Shown one piece after another: positions 16,009-24,072 of a stretch of 64,000 nucleotides of DNA. The notes below the pieces were generated by a model. That model searched no databases. It saw nothing but the letters and a program-made list of their open reading frames with translations, and was not told the DNA's origin. Each line of letters begins with the position of its first letter. Within the stretch, counting starts at the first letter, position 1. Origin of the DNA: Candidatus Bathyarchaeia archaeon (lineage in GTDB: Archaea > Thermoproteota > Bathyarchaeia > 40CM-2-53-6 > CALIRQ01); the NCBI GenBank assembly GCA_038843675.1, contig JAWBRV010000005.1:28236-92235 (forward strand), read 5' to 3'. The translations under genes and the position numbers were made by a program.

Positions 16009-18009
16009 TTGGGGTTGCGCCTCAAATCGCATCATTTGTCCCCCCTCATGCTCGCACTCTTGACCCTTGGCCCAATCGGATTGGCCGCGGCGGCCGATTG
16101 GGCTCCCAGCGGACAATCGGCGAAGCAAGTTGTTGGCACGAAGTCCGTCTTGGTTGCCTTGGTCAAATTCCTCGATGTTCCAAACTCATTGGAGCCCGCC
16201 CATTTCAGGGGGCTGGTCTTCTCGGATCTTAATAGATATCTGATGGAGATATCCTATGGGAAGGTGTCCATCGTCGGGGACGTCACGAATAGATGGTTCC
16301 CCTTACCAAAACCGCTCTCGTCCTATACCGACCCGAACGTCAACCGCGGTATAAGGCAATTGCGGTTCTTGGAGGACGCCGTCAAGGCCATAGACGGTTA
16401 CGTGAACTTCACCAAATATGAATTCTTGATAATCGTTTACTCCGGGAAAAACTTCCTTATATCTGGCGATCCAAGGGATATGGAATCCTTCTCTAGCAGG
16501 GGTCCATATAGGATAGACACGGGCGAGGGGAGGATCTCGGTTGGAATAACGGTGGTCGCCGAATACGATCCGCTCGGCTCATTCGCCCACGGAATCCTCA
16601 GGAACTTCGGCTTGGAGAACCTCTACATATGGAGGAACAGGGAAATCATCGATCCGGTGGAGGAATGGGATCCAATGGCCCATGGGTATTGGGCCGGCAA
16701 CGGGAGCAGCCCGGTCCACCCCTGCGCTTGGAATAAGCTCAAGCTCGGATGGATCGGCCAAGGCGAGGTGGCATCGGTGAAGGACGGCGAGGCCTCAACC
16801 TTCGACTTGGCCCCCTTGGGGAATGGGACCGGCTCCCCGAAGGCCATAAGGATCGACATCTCGAGGGATCTGTCCCTCTTCATGGAGTATAGGGTCAAGG
16901 CCGGATTCGATTCGGGGTTGCCGAGCGAAGGCCTGCTCCTATACTACGTCAGGGAGGGATTGGGAGAGGGATACGGCCCTATGAGGATCATTGACTCGAG
17001 GCCCGGGACTCCGACCCTAAACGACGCGCCATTCTCACCGGGCGAGATATTCCAAAACTCCAGTTTGGGGATAACCGTTTTCGTCTTGAAATCATCCGCC
17101 TCCGGTTGTACGGTGAAGGTCGATAGGACCGGGCTTCCGCCCCTCGTTCGGCTAAGGATCTCCGCCAACGTCGCGAACGCCACGATAGAGGTGGATGGGA
17201 AGAGCATTAGGCTGAAGGACCATCCCTTGGATTTGATCCTGCCCATTGGGGATCATATGCTCAAGGCGGAGCCCATAATCCAATCCGGGCCCCTCAGGGC
17301 GATCTTTGCCTCTTGGAACGGCAGCCTTGCCGAAAATCCGATCTCGATCGCGCTAAAATCGGACCTCCTCCTCATCGCCACTTACAGAATACAATATCAG
17401 CTCAGGATCAGGTCCGCGTTCGGCGAGGTCTCCGGGGATGGATGGTACGATGAAGGGGCGAAGGCGATCGTCCGCGCCATCAGGGCGAGGGAATTGGCGA
17501 ATGGCACGAAGATCCTATTCGCGGGTTGGGGAGGCGCCATTAGCTCAACCGATCCCGAGGCGGAGATAACGATCGATTCCCCGAAGGAGGTCATAGCGAG
17601 CTGGAGGAGGCAATACTCCATCAAGATAGGCTTTTGGGGATTGCCCAATGGATCCCGGGCGGGCTTATGGGTGAACGGAAGGGATGTATGGGCCAAGGTG
17701 CCCGAGAAGGCCTCCCTATGGCTGGATGCGGGCGAGGAGATATCGTTGGCGATCAATAAAACGATCGTGACAGATGGCTCCAAGTTCGAGCTTGTGAGAG
17801 TGGAGGATCAAAAAGGCAAGCTCGTCGAGTTCCCCATCAAGCTGGACGGCCCAAAGGAGTTCATCGTCGTATATAGGAAGGCACCGACCTTGGCGATCGA
17901 GGGAGGGGGACTGGATTTCGGCAAGCTAGTGGAGGGCCTACTTAGGGAGCTTATCGAGGCGTTACGGCGCTTGTTGGAGAAGGGGATCGGGAAGGCATCC
18001 GGCTCGTAG
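16009..18009 (+). CDS. Secreted M6-peptidase-like protein lacking the zinc motif
   Basis: A signal peptide (residues 1 to about 28) is followed by an immune-inhibitor-A/M6-like region. The alignment anchors FAHGILRNFGLENLY and EEWDPMAHGYW match the M6 pattern HExxHxxGLPDLY...WDLM. The catalytic glutamate and second histidine are gone (HGILR), so it is probably not an active protease. After residue 370 come beta-rich modules, including GDGWYDEGAKAIVRA, like divergent InlB B-repeats. A C-terminal amphipathic stretch ends it. It starts at TTG and stands alone. Confidence 0.7.
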   Translation: MGLRLKSHHLSPLMLALLTLGPIGLAAAADWAPSGQSAKQVVGTKSVLVALVKFLDVPNSLEPAHFRGLVFSDLNRYLMEISYGKVSIVGDVTNRWFPLPKPLSSYTDPNVNRGIRQLRFLEDAVKAIDGYVNFTKYEFLIIVYSGKNFLISGDPRDMESFSSRGPYRIDTGEGRISVGITVVAEYDPLGSFAHGILRNFGLENLYIWRNREIIDPVEEWDPMAHGYWAGNGSSPVHPCAWNKLKLGWIGQGEVASVKDGEASTFDLAPLGNGTGSPKAIRIDISRDLSLFMEYRVKAGFDSGLPSEGLLLYYVREGLGEGYGPMRIIDSRPGTPTLNDAPFSPGEIFQNSSLGITVFVLKSSASGCTVKVDRTGLPPLVRLRISANVANATIEVDGKSIRLKDHPLDLILPIGDHMLKAEPIIQSGPLRAIFASWNGSLAENPISIALKSDLLLIATYRIQYQLRIRSAFGEVSGDGWYDEGAKAIVRAIRARELANGTKILFAGWGGAISSTDPEAEITIDSPKEVIASWRRQYSIKIGFWGLPNGSRAGLWVNGRDVWAKVPEKASLWLDAGEEISLAINKTIVTDGSKFELVRVEDQKGKLVEFPIKLDGPKEFIVVYRKAPTLAIEGGGLDFGKLVEGLLRELIEALRRLLEKGIGKASGS

Positions 18010-18024
18010 GAGGTTGCCTCGGCC

Positions 18025-19278
18025 CTAGGCTCTCCCCCATCGCTTCATATAGGATCTTTGCTCCTCAGTGGGCTCATCGATCCGTATCCCCATGCACTCT
18101 ATCGAAAGCCTAGCGACTTCCTCATCCAATTCCTCAGGGACTCGATGAACCCTCGGCTCCAAGGTCTCCCCCCTCTTGACCAGATATTCGACCGAGAGGG
18201 CTTGATTGGAAAAGGACATCATCATGACCTCCCCCGGATGCCCCTCCGCAGCCGCTAAATTTACGAGCCTCCCCTCTGCCAAAAGGTAGAGCTTCCTCCC
18301 ATCCCGCAGCAAATACTCATCCACGTGGGGCCTTACCCGCCTCTTGGAGATCGAGATGGAGGCCAAGGCCTTGACGTCCACCTCGACGTCGAAATGCCCG
18401 GCGTTGGCCATTATGGCCCCGCTTTTCATCAAGGCCATGTGCTCCGCTCTTATGACGCCGATGTTGCCCGTGGCAGTTACGAATATATCCCCGATCCTAG
18501 CGGCCTCCTCCATCGGCATCACCTGAAAACCATCCATCACGGCCTCGAGGGCCCTCAAGGGGCTGATCTCGGTGACTATGACTTGGGCACCCATCCCCTT
18601 GGCCCTCTGAGCTATCCCCTTCCCACACCATCCGTAACCGCAAACCACGAGCCTCTTTCCGGCCAATAGGATCCCGGTCGCCCTGATTATCCCATCTATC
18701 GCGCTCTGGCCCGTCCCATATCTGTTATCGAAGAGATATTTCGTGAAGGCGTCGTTGACGGCTATGACCGGGTATTTTAGGATTCCGTCAGCCTCAAGGG
18801 CCTTGATCCTATGTACCCCGCTGGTTGTTTCCTCTGTGCCGCCCAAGATATCCCCGGCGAGCTGGCCGAACTCCTCGTGGGCGAGCACGGTCAAATCCCC
18901 GCCGTCGTCCATCGTTATCCGCGGGCAATCCTTGAGCACCATTCTTATGCAATCATAATACTCCTCTTCGCTCTCTCCCCTCCAAGCGTATACGTTGACG
19001 CCCTCCTCGGCCAAGGCCGCGGCCACGTCGTCTTGCGTCGATAGCGGGTTCGAAGCGCAGAGCGAGACATCGGCCCCGCCGGCCAAGAGCGTCCTCACGA
19101 GAACGGCCGTTTCCTTGGTCACATGCAAGCAGGCGCCGATCCTGATCCCCTTTAATGGTTTTGAGGAGGCGAACCTCTCCCTCAACTTCAATAGGACCGG
19201 CATGAGCCCCTCGGCCCATCTTATCGAATCCCTTCCAGAGGCCGCTAGGGAAGGATCCCTCACCTTATATCCCGTCAT
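18025..19278 (-). CDS. ahcY: S-adenosylhomocysteine hydrolase
   Basis: The 417-residue form has the expected length. Visible signatures are [26 protein letters not shown], the NAD-binding [20 protein letters not shown] and the C-terminal zone after GHFDVEVD. It splits AdoHcy into adenosine and homocysteine, clearing the product of AdoMet methyltransferases. The start at 19278 is supported by an AT-rich TATA-like box about 31-40 bases upstream; the frame is open further upstream but shows no family similarity there. Confidence 0.95.
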   Translation of the reverse strand: MTGYKVRDPSLAASGRDSIRWAEGLMPVLLKLRERFASSKPLKGIRIGACLHVTKETAVLVRTLLAGGADVSLCASNPLSTQDDVAAALAEEGVNVYAWRGESEEEYYDCIRMVLKDCPRITMDDGGDLTVLAHEEFGQLAGDILGGTEETTSGVHRIKALEADGILKYPVIAVNDAFTKYLFDNRYGTGQSAIDGIIRATGILLAGKRLVVCGYGWCGKGIAQRAKGMGAQVIVTEISPLRALEAVMDGFQVMPMEEAARIGDIFVTATGNIGVIRAEHMALMKSGAIMANAGHFDVEVDVKALASISISKRRVRPHVDEYLLRDGRKLYLLAEGRLVNLAAAEGHPGEVMMMSFSNQALSVEYLVKRGETLEPRVHRVPEELDEEVARLSIECMGIRIDEPTEEQRSYMKRWGRA

Positions 19279-19308
19279 CTCGGATCCGGGTCGAAGCTCA
19301 CCCCCTTC

Positions 19309-19318
19309 AATAAAAAAT
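19309..19318 (-). promoter_or_regulatory. TATA-like box of ahcY
   Basis: The minus strand reads ATTTTTTATTG-like sequence 31-40 bases before the ATG at 19278, fitting a leaderless or nearly leaderless transcript. Confidence 0.45.
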
Positions 19319-19531
19319 CTTGTTGCACTTGCCCCATTCAGATCGAGCTCGCATCCTAATGAATCGGTTGGGCCCCCCACCTTTGCGCGATATATTATGA
19401 TAAGGCTTTGGCCAGCGCTTTCTCCCGCCGCGATGAATGGCAGCGCTCCATCAAATCCGGCCATGGAAGATTCTAAATCAGGAAAAAAGAACGCTCGATC
19501 TCTCCGCCTTTTTACAAGTTCTTTTGTTAAA

Positions 19532-19540
19532 CTTTAAAGA
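19532..19540 (+). promoter_or_regulatory. TATA-like box upstream of the cdv cluster
   Basis: CTTTAAAGA stands in an AT-rich stretch (19510-19550) about 70 bases before the first cdvB ATG at 19610. A GGAG at 19603-19606 could serve as ribosome-binding site, so the transcript would have a short leader. Confidence 0.4.
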
Positions 19541-19609
19541 GTTTTTGAGATCCACCAAAAGGCCCGGTGAAAATCGTTCAAAGAACAAGGCCATATGTGG
19601 TAGGAGAAG

Positions 19610-20263
19610 ATGCCCTACAAAATAATTAGGGAATGGGAGGAGGGCCAGAAGGGCCCCCTGCTCACTAGGATAGGCGGCATATTCGCAAGGCAGAGCCCGA
19701 TGAAGGAGAAGATCGCCCTTTCGATCCATCGGCTGAAGATCCAGAGCAATAGGTTGGAGAGCTCAGCGATCAGGCTTATGCAACGCGATAAGGAGTTCTT
19801 CGCCAAGGTTGTGCAGGCCCAGATGCAGAAGGACTTCGCCCGAGCCACGATGTACGCCAACGAATGCGCTGAGATAAGGAAGATGGCGAAGGTGGTCCTC
19901 AGCAGTCAACTCGCGCTCGAGAGGGTCCTAGTCCGATTGGAAACGATCCAGGAGTTCGGGGAGGTGGCGGCGCTCATGAGGCCCGTATCCGAGGTGGTCC
20001 ACTCCATAAGGGGCCAGATAGCCGGCATCATGCCCGAGGTTTCATTCGAGCTCAGCAGCATAGGGGAGGTATTGGACGAGATAGTCATGGAGGCTGGCGA
20101 AGCGAGCGGCTTCGAGCAAGGCATGAGCCCAAGCCCCGAGGCGGAGGTCATATTGAAGGAGGCGGCCGCCATAGCCGAGCAGAGGATGAAGGAGAAGTTC
20201 CCGGAGCTGCCCGGGGCTAGGCCCCAAGTTGGCGAGGGGCGAGAGAAATACGACCTAAAATGA
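19610..20263 (+). CDS. cdvB1: ESCRT-III-like cell division protein (CdvB paralogue 1)
   Basis: The 217-residue protein has the ESCRT-III/Snf7 build. A basic helix 1 (MKEKIALSIHRLKIQSNRLE) and long helices with KDFARATMYANECAEIRKMAK are followed by an acidic C-terminal half ending in KFPELPG, which resembles a MIM motif for Vps4 binding. It lacks the C-terminal winged helix seen in the second paralogue. ESCRT-III proteins polymerise on membranes at the division site. It is first in the cluster, and its stop is adjacent to cdvA. Confidence 0.9.
   Translation: MPYKIIREWEEGQKGPLLTRIGGIFARQSPMKEKIALSIHRLKIQSNRLESSAIRLMQRDKEFFAKVVQAQMQKDFARATMYANECAEIRKMAKVVLSSQLALERVLVRLETIQEFGEVAALMRPVSEVVHSIRGQIAGIMPEVSFELSSIGEVLDEIVMEAGEASGFEQGMSPSPEAEVILKEAAAIAEQRMKEKFPELPGARPQVGEGREKYDLK
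19811..19927 (+). repeat. Shared cdvB tract, copy 1
   Basis: Bases 19829-19927 (99 nt) are identical to 21127-21225 in the second cdvB. Bases 19811-19884 (74 nt) are identical to 23624-23697 in the third. The 56 nt at 19829-19884 are identical in all three, wobble positions included, while the flanks have diverged strongly. Confidence 0.95.
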
Positions 20264-20274
20264 GGGGGATTCCC

Positions 20275-20919
20275 ATGGCATCGAAATTGGAGGTCATGAA
20301 GCGATATATTGGGAAGCCCATAACTGATCCATTCGGGAACATAATCGGGAAGGTCGTTGGCCTCTCCTTCGATTCTAAGAACGAGGTCAAGGGGATCGCG
20401 ATAGAGGGCGGCGATGGGAATCTGATGAGGTGCCCAATGGAGAGGATAGTCGTTAACGAGAACTCAATCCACTTGGAGCAGCCTTGGAGGATCGAGGCCA
20501 ATGAGCTGAATAGGCTGTACGAGGTCGTTGCCAATAGGATCCAAGCGCTTGAGGAGCTCTATAGCTCCGGGGAGATCGAGGAGGAGATCTACGAGGAGCT
20601 CCATAAGTCCCATAAATCCACCCTCGAGGAGCTGGAGGAGCGCAGGAGGTCCTTGATTGAGGGGTTGAAGGCCAAGATCTCCGAGAAGGTCGAGGAGATA
20701 AAGGACCTCCAAATGTTCTTGGCGAACAATAAGATCCTCCGCGCCTCCGGGGAGTTGGACGAATACTCCTATAGGATTTCGAACGATGCCATAAGAAGGG
20801 GGTTGCAAAGATCGATATCCGAGAAGAAGGAGATGGAGGAGCTGCTAGATAGGCTGGAGCGCCCATCCGAGCCGGAGAGGGAGGAGATCTTCGTCAGGAT
20901 TAGGGAAGGCCCAATATAA
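20275..20919 (+). CDS. cdvA: CdvA-like division protein (PRC barrel plus coiled coil)
   Basis: Residues 1-75 form a PRC-barrel (GKPITDPFGNIIGKVVGLSF), followed by a long highly charged coiled coil from about residue 80 to 200. That is the CdvA order. In Sulfolobus CdvA is the first division protein on the membrane and recruits CdvB through CdvB's winged helix. ATG 20275 has a GAGGGG ribosome-binding site seven bases upstream; ATG 20260 overlaps the previous stop and would add five residues. Confidence 0.88.
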   Translation: MASKLEVMKRYIGKPITDPFGNIIGKVVGLSFDSKNEVKGIAIEGGDGNLMRCPMERIVVNENSIHLEQPWRIEANELNRLYEVVANRIQALEELYSSGEIEEEIYEELHKSHKSTLEELEERRRSLIEGLKAKISEKVEEIKDLQMFLANNKILRASGELDEYSYRISNDAIRRGLQRSISEKKEMEELLDRLERPSEPEREEIFVRIREGPI

Positions 20920-20961
20920 AGCCCACTGAAGGAGGTACCCCCCATCCCGCTAATAGATTCC

Positions 20962-21735
20962 TTGAAAAGGCTCGGGCGCAGGCTGCGCCCGATACCCTTC
21001 CGCGAGAGGATCGCGAATACGCTCTATAAGCTGAGCGTTCAAAGGGATCGATTGGATCAGATGGCCGCCAAGCTCCAGCAAAGGGATCAGGAAATGTTCC
21101 AAAGATGCATAGGCGCCCAGATCTCCAAGGACTTCGCCCGAGCCACGATGTACGCCAACGAATGCGCTGAGATAAGGAAGATGGCGAAGGTGGTCCTCAG
21201 CAGTCAACTCGCGCTCGAGAGGGTCATGCTGCGATTGCAAACGGTTGAGGAGTTCGGGGACATTTACCTCCAGATAGCCCCGATAATGGAGGTTGTTAAG
21301 GAGACTAGGGGTAGGATATCGGGAGTTATACCGGAGGTCGCTAGGGAGCTAGATGAGATAAACAAGATGCTCTACGATATGACCTTGGAGGTGGGAGAGG
21401 CGCATTCGAGGGAGATAACGCTGGGCCCATCCAGCGAGGAGGCTAAAAAGGTCTTGGAGGAGTCCAGTGCGATAGCGGAGCAGAGGATCGAGGAGAGGTT
21501 CCCGGATCCATCGAGGGCGCCCCTAGGCTTGAGGGAGGCGGAGGCTATAGGCGGCGGGCCCGCGGAGCCCGACTCGGCCTTGGAATCAAAGATTTTGGAA
21601 TACATAAGATCCCAAGGGGGAGCCCTCAACCTCAGCCCGAGGCGCTGCGCCTTGGAGCTCAACGCCTCCGTGGAGGAGGTGAATAAAGCCCTCGAGAACT
21701 TGGTTAAGAAGGGAAAGGTGATCTTGGGGGATTAA
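20962..21735 (+). CDS. cdvB: ESCRT-III-like CdvB with C-terminal winged helix (paralogue 2)
   Basis: The 257-residue protein has the ESCRT-III core (RIANTLYKLSVQRDRLDQ, then the shared KDFARATMYANECAEIRK region). A C-terminal domain of about 50 residues (LESKILEYIRSQGGALNLS) looks like the winged helix that binds CdvA. It is therefore the best candidate for canonical CdvB. TTG 20962 is the first standard start. A strong GGAGGT at 20931-20936 lies too far upstream of it but seven bases before an in-frame ATC at 20944, which would add IPLIDS. Confidence 0.9.
   Translation: MKRLGRRLRPIPFRERIANTLYKLSVQRDRLDQMAAKLQQRDQEMFQRCIGAQISKDFARATMYANECAEIRKMAKVVLSSQLALERVMLRLQTVEEFGDIYLQIAPIMEVVKETRGRISGVIPEVARELDEINKMLYDMTLEVGEAHSREITLGPSSEEAKKVLEESSAIAEQRIEERFPDPSRAPLGLREAEAIGGGPAEPDSALESKILEYIRSQGGALNLSPRRCALELNASVEEVNKALENLVKKGKVILGD
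21127..21225 (+). repeat. Shared cdvB tract, copy 2
   Basis: These 99 bases match 19829-19927 exactly. Codons on both sides (for example QISKD before, MLRLQTVEEF after) differ at the DNA level even where the protein is similar. Confidence 0.95.
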
Positions 21736-21739
21736 CGCG

Positions 21740-22870
21740 TTGGAGGGGAAGCTCTTCTCGGTTTCGGAGGAGCTCGAGGAGCTGGCGGTTAAGTACGCGA
21801 GGGAAGCCATCGCAATGGACAGAAAGGGGGCTAGGGAGGATGCGATCCTGAATTACGAAAGGGCTGTGGAGATACTCCAAAAGCTCTATGACCTCTATCC
21901 GGATTCCCCCCAAAGTAGGATATACCTACAGAGGATAAGGGCCTACAGGGATAGGATATCGGACCTCCAAGGCAGGGGGGATTTGCGCGCCATCGATGCC
22001 GTGCAAAGGGCGAGGGACTTCGAGGTCAACGTCCTCCCTGAGAGGCCTAGCGTTAAGTGGAGCGATATAGCAGGCCTTGAGGAAGCCAAGCGGGCGATAG
22101 AGGAGGCTATCGTATTCCCGGCCAAGAGGCCGGACCTCTTCCCCTTGGGCTGGCCTAGGGGGATACTCCTCTTCGGCCCACCGGGTTGTGGGAAGACGCT
22201 GCTGGCGGCTGCCATGGCGAACGAGATCGATGCCCACTTCATTTGCGAGGACGCCGCCACCCTTATGTCAAAATGGCTTGGGGAATCCGAGAAGAACGTC
22301 GCGAAGCTCTTCGAGAGGGCTAGGGGCCTTTCCAACTCAGGCCGTCCCGTGATAATATTCATCGATGAAATCGACTCGATCGCGGGCGTTAGGTTGGACG
22401 AGGTTGGGGGGGAGGTTAGGATGAGGAACCAGTTCCTGAAGGAGATGGACGGAGTGCTGGATAAGAACAAGAACTATCACATTTACGTGGTCGGGGCCAC
22501 CAATAAGCCATGGGATCTGGATGAGCCGTTCATAAGGAGGTTCCAGAAGAGGATCTACGTACCCCTCCCGGATCGCGAGGCCCGCCTCGGGATCCTCAGG
22601 ATATTGACCAAGGATCTGAGATTGGATCCGAGCGTGGACCTCCAAAAGCTAGCGGACCTATTGGATGGATATTCGGGCAGCGATATAAAGGACCTCATCC
22701 AAACCGCCCATATGAAGGTCGTCAGGGAGTTCTTCGAGCTTGGGGGAAAAGCCCCGAGGCCGATAAGCATGGCGGACATATGCGAGGCCATGAGGAGGAG
22801 GAAGCCGAGCGTCCCAAAGGACTCCATTAGATTGTATGAGAAGTGGTCGGAAAGGTTCTCGGCACTGTGA
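21740..22870 (+). CDS. cdvC: Vps4-like AAA ATPase (CdvC)
   Basis: Residues 1-70 form a three-helix MIT domain (AVKYAREAIAMDRKGARED). Then come the Vps4 linker (SVKWSDIAGLEEAK), Walker A GPPGCGKT, Walker B IIFIDEIDSI, the sensor region VVGATNKPWDLDE and arginine fingers in FIRRFQKR. The 376 residues match CdvC. It would disassemble ESCRT-III polymers. It starts at TTG four bases after cdvB, which points to translational coupling. Confidence 0.95.
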   Translation: MEGKLFSVSEELEELAVKYAREAIAMDRKGAREDAILNYERAVEILQKLYDLYPDSPQSRIYLQRIRAYRDRISDLQGRGDLRAIDAVQRARDFEVNVLPERPSVKWSDIAGLEEAKRAIEEAIVFPAKRPDLFPLGWPRGILLFGPPGCGKTLLAAAMANEIDAHFICEDAATLMSKWLGESEKNVAKLFERARGLSNSGRPVIIFIDEIDSIAGVRLDEVGGEVRMRNQFLKEMDGVLDKNKNYHIYVVGATNKPWDLDEPFIRRFQKRIYVPLPDREARLGILRILTKDLRLDPSVDLQKLADLLDGYSGSDIKDLIQTAHMKVVREFFELGGKAPRPISMADICEAMRRRKPSVPKDSIRLYEKWSERFSAL

Positions 22871-22882
22871 GGTGTTGAAAGC

Positions 22883-23440
22883 GTGAATTTGGATCACATA
22901 GATTTGAGGATTTTGGCGGAGCTGGCCGAGAACGCTAAGACCACGTTTGCGGAGTTGGGGAGGAAGCTGGGGATCCATCCCAACGTCGTGGCCTATAGGG
23001 TGAATAGGATGCGGAGGGGCGGGATCATAAAGGGATATGCGACCATATTGGATTTGGAGAAGATGGGGGTAGGGGAGCAGATGCTCATTGGGATAAACTT
23101 CCCAGCGAACTCGGATAGGGAGGAGATAATAAATAGGATGGGATCGATCCCGGAGATCGTTGAGATCGTGAGCTCCTTCGGATCCCCGGAGGGCTTGATC
23201 CTGTTGGTCGGGAGGAACAAGTCCGATATCGAAAGGGCGATATCCAAGATCAAGGGCATGAACATATCGATTGATTATGCGGCCCCCATAATATGGATCC
23301 GCAGGGATGGCATGATGGGAAAATTCCTCAATCAATTGGCGAGCGAGCTCGAACCTCCCTCGAGATTGAGGATGGAACACCATCCCAAGGACTACCCCGA
23401 GCTCCGGGGGTTGAAGATTTTGGAGAGCGTATCGAAATAG
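22883..23440 (+). CDS. Lrp/AsnC-type regulator inside the cdv cluster
   Basis: The N-terminal helix-turn-helix reads DHIDLRILAELAENAKTTFA and PNVVAYRVNRMRRGGIIKGY, typical of Lrp/AsnC. A RAM-like alpha-beta domain follows (MLIGINFPANS, EIVEIVSSFGSPEGLILLV), then a short basic tail. It starts at GTG, 12 bases after cdvC and 12 bases before the third cdvB, and is therefore probably in the same transcript. A regulator in this position could couple division to metabolism; this is inference. Confidence 0.87.
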   Translation: MNLDHIDLRILAELAENAKTTFAELGRKLGIHPNVVAYRVNRMRRGGIIKGYATILDLEKMGVGEQMLIGINFPANSDREEIINRMGSIPEIVEIVSSFGSPEGLILLVGRNKSDIERAISKIKGMNISIDYAAPIIWIRRDGMMGKFLNQLASELEPPSRLRMEHHPKDYPELRGLKILESVSK

Positions 23441-23452
23441 GGAGTGTTTTGA

Positions 23453-24070
23453 ATGTTCCGCGAAAGAAAATCCATATTTGGAAAGGTGAAGGAGGCCATC
23501 AGCCCAACCCCGCTTAGGAAGAGGTTGGCGCTATCTATCCATAGGTTGAACGTTCAAGTGAAGCGTTTGGAGGGGACCCTGCGCAGGATGGAAGGGAAGG
23601 ATAGGGAGCTCCGCAATAAATGCGTGCAGGCCCAGATGCAGAAGGACTTCGCCCGAGCCACGATGTACGCCAACGAATGCGCTGAGATAAGGAAGATAGC
23701 CAAGATATTGTTGACCAGCCAGATAGCGTTGGAGAGGACATCGATAAGGCTGGAAACGATCCAAGAGTTCGGGGACTTCCTTTACCATATGACCCCGGTC
23801 ATTGGCGTGGTTAGCATAATGAGGGACCAGCTCGAGGGAATAGTCCCGGAGATATCGCGAGAGCTGGCATGGGTCAATGAATCCTTGGAGGAGATCGTTC
23901 TAGAGGCCGGAGGGGTCCTTGAGGGCACTACCCCCTCCGGGGAGCCAACGGAGGATGCGAAGAAGATATTGGAGGAGGCCGCGTTGCTCGCGGATCAAAA
24001 GCTGAGGGAGAAGTTCCCGGAATTGCCCTCGTTGGGATCGGGCGAGGGCGCCAGGGGCAGGACCGCTTGA
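23453..24070 (+). CDS. cdvB3: ESCRT-III-like cell division protein (CdvB paralogue 3)
   Basis: The 205-residue protein resembles paralogue 1 along its length: basic N-terminus RKRLALSIHRLNVQVKRLEG, the shared KDFARATMYANECAEIRK core, an acidic tail and a KFPELPSL end like a MIM motif. It has no winged helix. Such paralogues (CdvB1/B2 in Sulfolobus) act late in constriction. It is last in the cluster and ends two bases from the convergent endoQ gene. Confidence 0.9.
   Translation: MFRERKSIFGKVKEAISPTPLRKRLALSIHRLNVQVKRLEGTLRRMEGKDRELRNKCVQAQMQKDFARATMYANECAEIRKIAKILLTSQIALERTSIRLETIQEFGDFLYHMTPVIGVVSIMRDQLEGIVPEISRELAWVNESLEEIVLEAGGVLEGTTPSGEPTEDAKKILEEAALLADQKLREKFPELPSLGSGEGARGRTA
23624..23697 (+). 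repeat. Shared cdvB tract, copy 3
   Basis: These 74 bases are identical to 19811-19884. Downstream the third copy switches to unrelated synonymous codons, so the identity ends sharply. Confidence 0.95.
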
Positions 24071-24072
24071 TC

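Noticed and set aside
19829..23697. The repeated cdvB tract as a mobile element or CRISPR-like repeat
   Set aside because: It lies in the same codon positions of three homologous genes and has no terminal repeats or spacers.
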